From the NCBI GenBank assembly GCA_026708115.1, contig JAPOVL010000043.1:124001-188000 (forward strand): 64,000 nucleotides of DNA, written 5' to 3'. Both the position numbers and the translations under genes were made by a program. Under the pieces are notes generated by a model. The model had not been told where the DNA came from. It searched no databases and saw only the letters and a list, made by a program, of their open reading frames with translations. Shown one piece after another: positions 59,583 to 64,000 of the stretch. This DNA comes from Chloroflexota bacterium. Its GTDB lineage: Bacteria > Chloroflexota > Anaerolineae > Aggregatilineales > Phototrophicaceae. Numbering within the stretch: position 1 is the stretch's first letter; the number at the start of each line of letters is the position of its first letter.

Positions 59583-60605
59583 ATGAAAATCCTGATTTCC
59601 GGCGTCACCGGGCGGGTTGGCAGCAATCTCGCCCAGCAACTGCAAGCGCGCGGTCACGAGCTGCGGGGGCTGGTCATGCCCGGCGATCCCAAGCTGCACA
59701 AGGCCGCTGCGCTCGGCGTCGAGATCGTCGAAGCCGATATCGCCGATGCCGAGCGCGTGCGGGCCGCCGCCGATGGCGTTGACATCGTTATCCACCAAGC
59801 GGCGCAGATCCTGGAAGGCATTTACCCGTCCGAGCGCATGCTCGACATCAATACCCGCTCGACCGTCGCCTTGCTGGAAGGCGCGCTGGCTTCCAGCAGA
59901 CCGGTCAAACGTTTTCTGCTCGCCAGCACCGACCAGACCTACAACCCCTTCGTGACCAAACAAGTTACCTTTTACGAGGACAGTCCACAGAAACCGGCCG
60001 ATATCTACGCGCTGACCAAGCTGCTTTCGGAGCAAGCCTGCCTGGCCTATATGCGTGAATATGGGCTGCCGGTGACGATCCTGCGCTATAGCTCGATTCT
60101 GGCTGCCAATGAGGTGCTAGGCGTGCTGAACCCGGTCTGGCTGAATTACTTCGTGGAGCTGGCCGTGGCCAAGAACCGTCTGCCCTGGTTCGGCGCCGAA
60201 CACGCCGACGAAGCCCAAGCGATCATAGCCGACTTGCTGGAGACACCGGATGCGGTCTGCGCGGTGACCGACGCGCGTGGCAAGTCTTGGGCGCTGGCTT
60301 TCACCGATGTGCGCGACGTGGTGGCGGGCACGCTGCTGGCGCTAGAAAGCGACAGTGCCATCGGCGAAGCCTTCAACATGGTGGGTCCGGTACCGGTCGC
60401 CTATACCAGCGCGGCGCGCTTGATCGCCGACAATAGCGACCGCCCCTACCGCGATGTCAAGATGCCCTTCTATTGGGGACCGCATGTCTCCAACGAGAAG
60501 GCCCGCGCCATGCTGGGATACAAGCCGCAATACAGCTTTGACAAAATGGTCGAGACGGCGCTGGCGCATCAGCGCGGCGACGCCATTGATCAGATACCGA
60601 ATTAG
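59583..60605 (+). CDS. NAD-dependent epimerase/dehydratase family protein
   Basis: 340-residue extended SDR. Cofactor motif GVTGRVGSN near the N-terminus, then EADIADAERVRAA and VIHQAAQILEG; catalytic Tyr-x-x-x-Lys in IYALTKLLSEQ, with the upstream Ser/Thr in LLASTDQTY. C-terminal AFTDVRDVVAGTLLAL and AFNMVGPVPV match sugar-nucleotide epimerase/uronate-dehydrogenase-like members. ATG follows AAGGAG. It stands alone, flanked by repeats upstream and a propeller protein downstream. Acts on a nucleotide sugar or free sugar derivative; not resolved further. Confidence 0.88.
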   Translation: MKILISGVTGRVGSNLAQQLQARGHELRGLVMPGDPKLHKAAALGVEIVEADIADAERVRAAADGVDIVIHQAAQILEGIYPSERMLDINTRSTVALLEGALASSRPVKRFLLASTDQTYNPFVTKQVTFYEDSPQKPADIYALTKLLSEQACLAYMREYGLPVTILRYSSILAANEVLGVLNPVWLNYFVELAVAKNRLPWFGAEHADEAQAIIADLLETPDAVCAVTDARGKSWALAFTDVRDVVAGTLLALESDSAIGEAFNMVGPVPVAYTSAARLIADNSDRPYRDVKMPFYWGPHVSNEKARAMLGYKPQYSFDKMVETALAHQRGDAIDQIPN

Positions 60606-60686
60606 CGGCCCTAGTCGCTCATAGGCAGCGCCGCGCCCGTCCATTACAATGATGGGCGTGTTTGACCTTTCCCGACGAGACCTGCC

Positions 60687-61709
60687 ATGACCGACTCTGG
60701 GGCAAAACCGGCTCGATTCGCGCGAACGCGCGCCCTGCTCTTCCTGCTCGCCTCGCTGGCCATCGGCGCGGTTCTCATCGTCGCCATGACCTGGTTCGTG
60801 ATCGGCTCGGCCCCGCGCGGGCAAGCGGTCGCGGTCGCATCGGACATCGCCGTTTCCGAGTACGTCGCCCTGCCCGACGACGATGCCTATCCGGCGGCGC
60901 TGGCGATCGGCGCCCATGGCACGCTCTATACCGGCAGCTACCAGAGCGGCGCCCTGTGGGCGATCAACCGCGACGGCCTCCTCAGCGAAATCCCGGGCAG
61001 CCGCGAGCGCATCGGCTCGGTCACCGGCTTGGATGTGGCGCTCGATGGGGCGCTCTACATCCTCGACCGCATCACGCCGCTGGACGCAAAGGGCGCGGTG
61101 ATCTGGCGCTATGCGGATGGAAGACTCGAGGCAGTCGTGGAAATCCCGAACGACGAAGCCCTTGGCCTGGTGCTGCCCGAAGATATTGCCCTCGACAGCG
61201 CCGGCCAGATTTATATCAGCGATCGCAAAACAGGCCGCGTCTGGACTTATACGCCGGCGGATGAGGCGCTGGCCGTCTTTTGGCAAATGCCCTGCGGCGA
61301 GACCTGCGCGGCCACGGGCTTGGCTTACGACGCCGCGCGTGATGCGCTCCTGGTCACGGACAGCGAAACGGACAGCGTCTATCGCATCGCTGTCGCTGAC
61401 AAATCGGCTCGCGCCGAGCGCATTTTCGTCGACGAAGCCGATAGCGGCTACGGTTTGGACGGCATCACCGTTTCACCGCAGGGCGGCATCTACATCGCGC
61501 TGCTGGCCTGGAACCGCGTGGCGCAGCTCCAGGACGGCGAGCTGGTGATGCTGGCGCGCGATTTTCGCGGCGCCAGCGATGTCGCCTACCATGCCGCGTC
61601 AGACCGCCTCTACGTCAGCAACTGGAACCAATTCAGCCTGGGTTTCGGCACGCGCCCGCAATTGCCCTTCGCCCTGGACGTGATTGATCTCTCGCCCGAA
61701 TCCGGCTAA
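60687..61709 (+). CDS. membrane-anchored beta-propeller (SMP-30/NHL-like) protein
   Basis: 340 residues. A single N-terminal membrane helix (about residues 17-42, LLFLLASLAIGAVLIVAM) is followed by a six-bladed propeller with repeated GLDVALDGALYI, IALDSAGQIYISD, LAYDAARDALLVTD and ITVSPQGGIYIALL motifs, resembling SMP-30/gluconolactonase or NHL repeats. It is likely exposed outside the membrane. The start (ATG 60687) has no strong ribosome site. No catalytic assignment is possible from the sequence; both lactonase and binding roles occur in the fold. Confidence 0.72.
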   Translation: MTDSGAKPARFARTRALLFLLASLAIGAVLIVAMTWFVIGSAPRGQAVAVASDIAVSEYVALPDDDAYPAALAIGAHGTLYTGSYQSGALWAINRDGLLSEIPGSRERIGSVTGLDVALDGALYILDRITPLDAKGAVIWRYADGRLEAVVEIPNDEALGLVLPEDIALDSAGQIYISDRKTGRVWTYTPADEALAVFWQMPCGETCAATGLAYDAARDALLVTDSETDSVYRIAVADKSARAERIFVDEADSGYGLDGITVSPQGGIYIALLAWNRVAQLQDGELVMLARDFRGASDVAYHAASDRLYVSNWNQFSLGFGTRPQLPFALDVIDLSPESG

Positions 61710-61825
61710 ACCCCTACGCCCCGCTTGACCGGCGCCTTCGGCTCGGTTAGGCTGGGTACTAGTGTCATACCGCGGACTCCGCTCGCCCAGCGTCGCGGCA
61801 ACCGGAGTCCCACAGGCGTGTCAAT

Positions 61826-63064
61826 ATGAGCAGTTCATTCAATTTCAAGCAGAGCCGCCCCACCCTGATCTCTCCCCATGGGCGCGCCGAGCGACTGCCA
61901 CTGTGGAGACGGGCGGCCGGTTGCTTGTTCTTGGCAGTCGCGCTCATCTTGCTCGGCGCAAGCGCCGGACTGGTGCTGACGGCGCCCCCTCCCGCCGACG
62001 AGAACCGCGGCGCCCTTGCTGCCGCGACAGCCGACGCGAGCGAAGCAGCGGCAACAGCCACTGCCGGACCGCAAGCGACGGCCACTGACGAGCCGCCTGA
62101 GTCCATCGGCGGTCCCGCCCCGGGGCGGATGCCGACGCTCAGCAGCGGGCAAATCGCCGACCTGCTGGCGACGCCGCCGGAGATCCTCGCTGAAGAAGAA
62201 GTTGAGGCCATCACCGGACTGAGTTACGATCCCTTCACCATCGTGCCCAACCGCAGCCGCAGTCGCATGACGAGCTACACAGTCCTGCGCGGGGACACAG
62301 TCGATACGATCTCCAGGCGCTTCGGGCTCAGCCGCGAGACCATCGCCTGGTGCAATAGCTATCGCAAGGCGCAAATCCTGTTCACGGGCGATATCCTCAA
62401 CATCCCGCCCTCTGACGGCGCCTGCCACACCGTATTAGCCAGCCAGGGCAAGGACATCAGCGCCATCGCCGAGCAGTACGGCATTGATGATCCCTTTCTA
62501 ATCATCGATGCCCCCGCCAACGACTTGCCGGAAATCTCCCCGGACACGCAACTGCCCAGCGGCACGCGGCTCTTTATCCCGGGCGGCGTCGGTTCGATCA
62601 TCACCTGGAACGCCCCGGTCGAAGAAGATGCCTCCGGCAATGTCATCGCCTTCGCGCGCGGGCATCCCAATAGCTGTGGCGCGGTACCCGGCGGCGGCAC
62701 CTTCTGGACCAATCCCCTGCCCAACGGCACCTACGTGCGCGGCTTTTACGCCGGTCACAGCGGCATCGACATCGCAGCGCGAACGGGCACGCCAATTTTG
62801 GCGGCAAATGGCGGGCCGGTACTCTATGCCGGCTGGAACAGCTGGGGTTACGGCAATACCGTCGTCATCGGCCACGGGCCCTTCTCGACGCTCTACGGGC
62901 ACATGAACAGCCTGGCCGTGCGCTGCGGCAACGTTGTCGCAGCCGGTCAGATCATCGGCTATGTCGGCAGCACGGGCAATTCCTCCGGTCCGCATTTGCA
63001 TTTCGAGATTCGCTATCGCAACCAGCCGCAGGATCCCTCGGCGACCTTTGGGATTGGTTGGTAG
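61826..63064 (+). CDS. LysM-containing M23 family peptidase
   Basis: 412-residue cell-wall endopeptidase anchored by an N-terminal helix (residues 30-52, AGCLFLAVALILLGASAGLV). A low-complexity Ala/Thr linker follows, then LysM domains at about 150-193 (YTVLRGDTVDTISRRFGLSR) and 200-251. The C-terminal M23 domain has His311 and Asp315 (GHSGIDIAA), HGPFSTLYGHM and His390-x-His392 (SGPHLHFE), so the zinc site is complete. It would cut peptidoglycan cross-bridges during growth or division. Start ATG 61826 has a weak ribosome site. It is the best-defined housekeeping-type gene in the right part of the window. Confidence 0.92.
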   Translation: MSSSFNFKQSRPTLISPHGRAERLPLWRRAAGCLFLAVALILLGASAGLVLTAPPPADENRGALAAATADASEAAATATAGPQATATDEPPESIGGPAPGRMPTLSSGQIADLLATPPEILAEEEVEAITGLSYDPFTIVPNRSRSRMTSYTVLRGDTVDTISRRFGLSRETIAWCNSYRKAQILFTGDILNIPPSDGACHTVLASQGKDISAIAEQYGIDDPFLIIDAPANDLPEISPDTQLPSGTRLFIPGGVGSIITWNAPVEEDASGNVIAFARGHPNSCGAVPGGGTFWTNPLPNGTYVRGFYAGHSGIDIAARTGTPILAANGGPVLYAGWNSWGYGNTVVIGHGPFSTLYGHMNSLAVRCGNVVAAGQIIGYVGSTGNSSGPHLHFEIRYRNQPQDPSATFGIGW

Positions 63065-63353
63065 AATCTCCAGCTATGTGGTTTTGTAGCGAGATGGCGA
63101 GGCTTTACATGCTGTCTTAGGATGATGTGTAAACTGAGCGCTATTGTCAGTTAAGATCTTATGCGGTTTCTATGGCGCCGTCTCGATCAGCCAGCGCATC
63201 CGACTCCTCGTCCCAGCCCTAGGACGCGAAATGCTTCAAGTAGGCTATCGGTTCATCGAGGTAGAAATCGAGCCGCCCTACATGGCGCGGCGAAGCCGCC
63301 ACGGGGCGGAGAAGTTGACAATCATTTGTTGAGGAAAAGGGATTTTTCTGTAT
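63065..63353. other. intergenic region
   Basis: 289 nt between the M23 peptidase and a convergent partial gene. Apart from a GGCGCGGCGAAGCCGCC hairpin near 63286 nothing supports a gene; a 62-codon frame (63144-63332) looks non-coding. Confidence 0.5.
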
Positions 63354-64000
63354 TTAATTCGGCGACCAGCTTATTTCCTCAATTCGGCAATCTAACTCTG
63401 CCAATTGCTGCAAGTCTCTGCCATCCCGCTTTATCTTGAACAGCCGACCAATATACTTATTTTCATCTCCGAATGAATAATCATAATGGGAAAAGGCAAT
63501 CCACTCGCTGTCGGGCGACCATGAAATCGAACTGCGGATTCTAATGTCATCAATTGTAACTGTTTGTATATCACCACTTTGGATATCGAGTACATACAGA
63601 CGCGTTACAGATCTTTCATCTGGCATTTGACCCATTATCGCGATCCAGTTGCCATCCGGCGACCAGCGCGCGTCCCAAATCCTGTTCACATCCAGTGAAA
63701 AATCTACCGCCTTAGTCTTCACATCAACTATTTCCAGCTTATGAACATTATAAAAATAATAAAGTATTTCTTCGCTGTTTGGCGCCCATTCCAATCCTGC
63801 AATCCCGTGTTCCATTCTCTCCGGTTGCAAATCCGACCCATCAGGATTCCGGCCATAGGAGAGGACTTCATATTCAGAAAAAGCGTAGCGCTGTCTATCG
63901 GAAGACCAATCAAACGGACGCGACAAAACATATTCTGAAATATGGGGGTTGTCAGAACGACTGATTTCATGCCCGTTTAGGGATATTTGATGAATGCTCT
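63354..64000 (-). CDS. TolB-like/WD40 beta-propeller protein, C-terminal part
   Basis: At least 215 residues are in the window; the frame remains open to the right edge, so the N-terminus is missing. The repeated blades carry the WSPDG/WSPDS signature of TolB-type (PD40) repeats: FDWSSDRQRYAF, LEWAPNSEEILYY, ARWSPDGNWIAI and ISWSPDSEWIAFSHYDYS. Codons are more AT-rich than in the neighbouring genes, hinting at a different origin or weaker expression. Function unknown; such proteins are often surface-exposed or scaffolds. Confidence 0.75.
   Translation of the reverse strand, partial: SIHQISLNGHEISRSDNPHISEYVLSRPFDWSSDRQRYAFSEYEVLSYGRNPDGSDLQPERMEHGIAGLEWAPNSEEILYYFYNVHKLEIVDVKTKAVDFSLDVNRIWDARWSPDGNWIAIMGQMPDERSVTRLYVLDIQSGDIQTVTIDDIRIRSSISWSPDSEWIAFSHYDYSFGDENKYIGRLFKIKRDGRDLQQLAELDCRIEEISWSPN

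Noticed and set aside
63144..63332. 62-codon open frame as a small gene
   Set aside because: No ribosome site, no domain, and it crosses a palindrome; nothing distinguishes it from chance.

Overview
The window looks like one chromosomal segment of an uncultured Chloroflexota bacterium of the Anaerolineae type. That placement is inferred from gene content and style, not from a marker gene. The signs are GC-rich genes, a great many sugar ABC transporters without ATPase genes, secreted proteins ending in SH3b domains, LysM-M23 peptidases, DUF5107-TPR and DUF4380 proteins, and intergenic spaces full of short GC-rich palindromes. I see no rRNA, tRNA, CRISPR array, prophage or replication origin.

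Layout. 0-3.5 kb: end of a ribose-type ABC transporter (permease, binding protein) followed by two tandem SGNH hydrolases. 3.5-12.3 kb: a catabolic island with a binding protein lacking a signal peptide, two MaoC-like proteins, an IclR regulator, a Gfo/Idh/MocA oxidoreductase, an L-fuconolactonase-like amidohydrolase, a family III CoA-transferase, an L-rhamnose-mutarotase-family protein and an enolase-superfamily dehydratase. 12.5-14.6 kb: a secreted metalloprotease. 14.6-23.6 kb: two CUT1 sugar transporters on the minus strand flanking an L-fuconate-dehydratase-like gene and a nucleoside hydrolase. 23.8-34 kb: an AraC regulator divergent from a DUF5107-TPR protein, a third sugar transporter, a DUF4380 protein and a clan GH-A glycosidase. 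34-38 kb: a fourth sugar transporter with a REP-associated transposase between binding protein and permeases. 38-41.6 kb: a Uma2 nuclease, an amidase and a PhyH dioxygenase. 41.7-45 kb: a fifth sugar transporter. 45.7-49.7 kb: a vanadium-haloperoxidase-like protein and a GH3 glycosidase. 50.2-58.4 kb: a co-directional cluster of a threonine-synthase-like enzyme, SDR, aspartoacylase-like protein, MlrC/M81 protein and a peptide-type transporter. 58.6-64 kb: a DUF559 nuclease in repeats, an epimerase, a beta-propeller protein, an M23 peptidase and a partial TolB-like protein.

How the genes work together. A near-identical two-part site of about 41 bp occurs upstream of the signal-less binding protein, between the lactonase and CoA-transferase, and between a sugar transporter and the fuconate dehydratase. 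It ties dispersed genes into one predicted regulon, for which the IclR protein is the best regulator candidate. The encoded steps (mutarotase, lactonase, acid-sugar dehydratase) fit non-phosphorylating breakdown of L-fucose or a similar deoxy sugar, with an unexplained CoA-transferase/MaoC module attached. A second control region, between the AraC gene and the DUF5107-TPR gene, has two direct repeats 20 bp apart.

Most striking structurally, all six complete binding-protein/permease junctions hold a palindromic element, drawn from several unrelated families, whereas permease/permease junctions are overlapping or short and hold none. A conserved 11-nt core recurs six times in intergenic DNA, usually inside a hairpin, and one pair of copies looks like a filled and an empty site.
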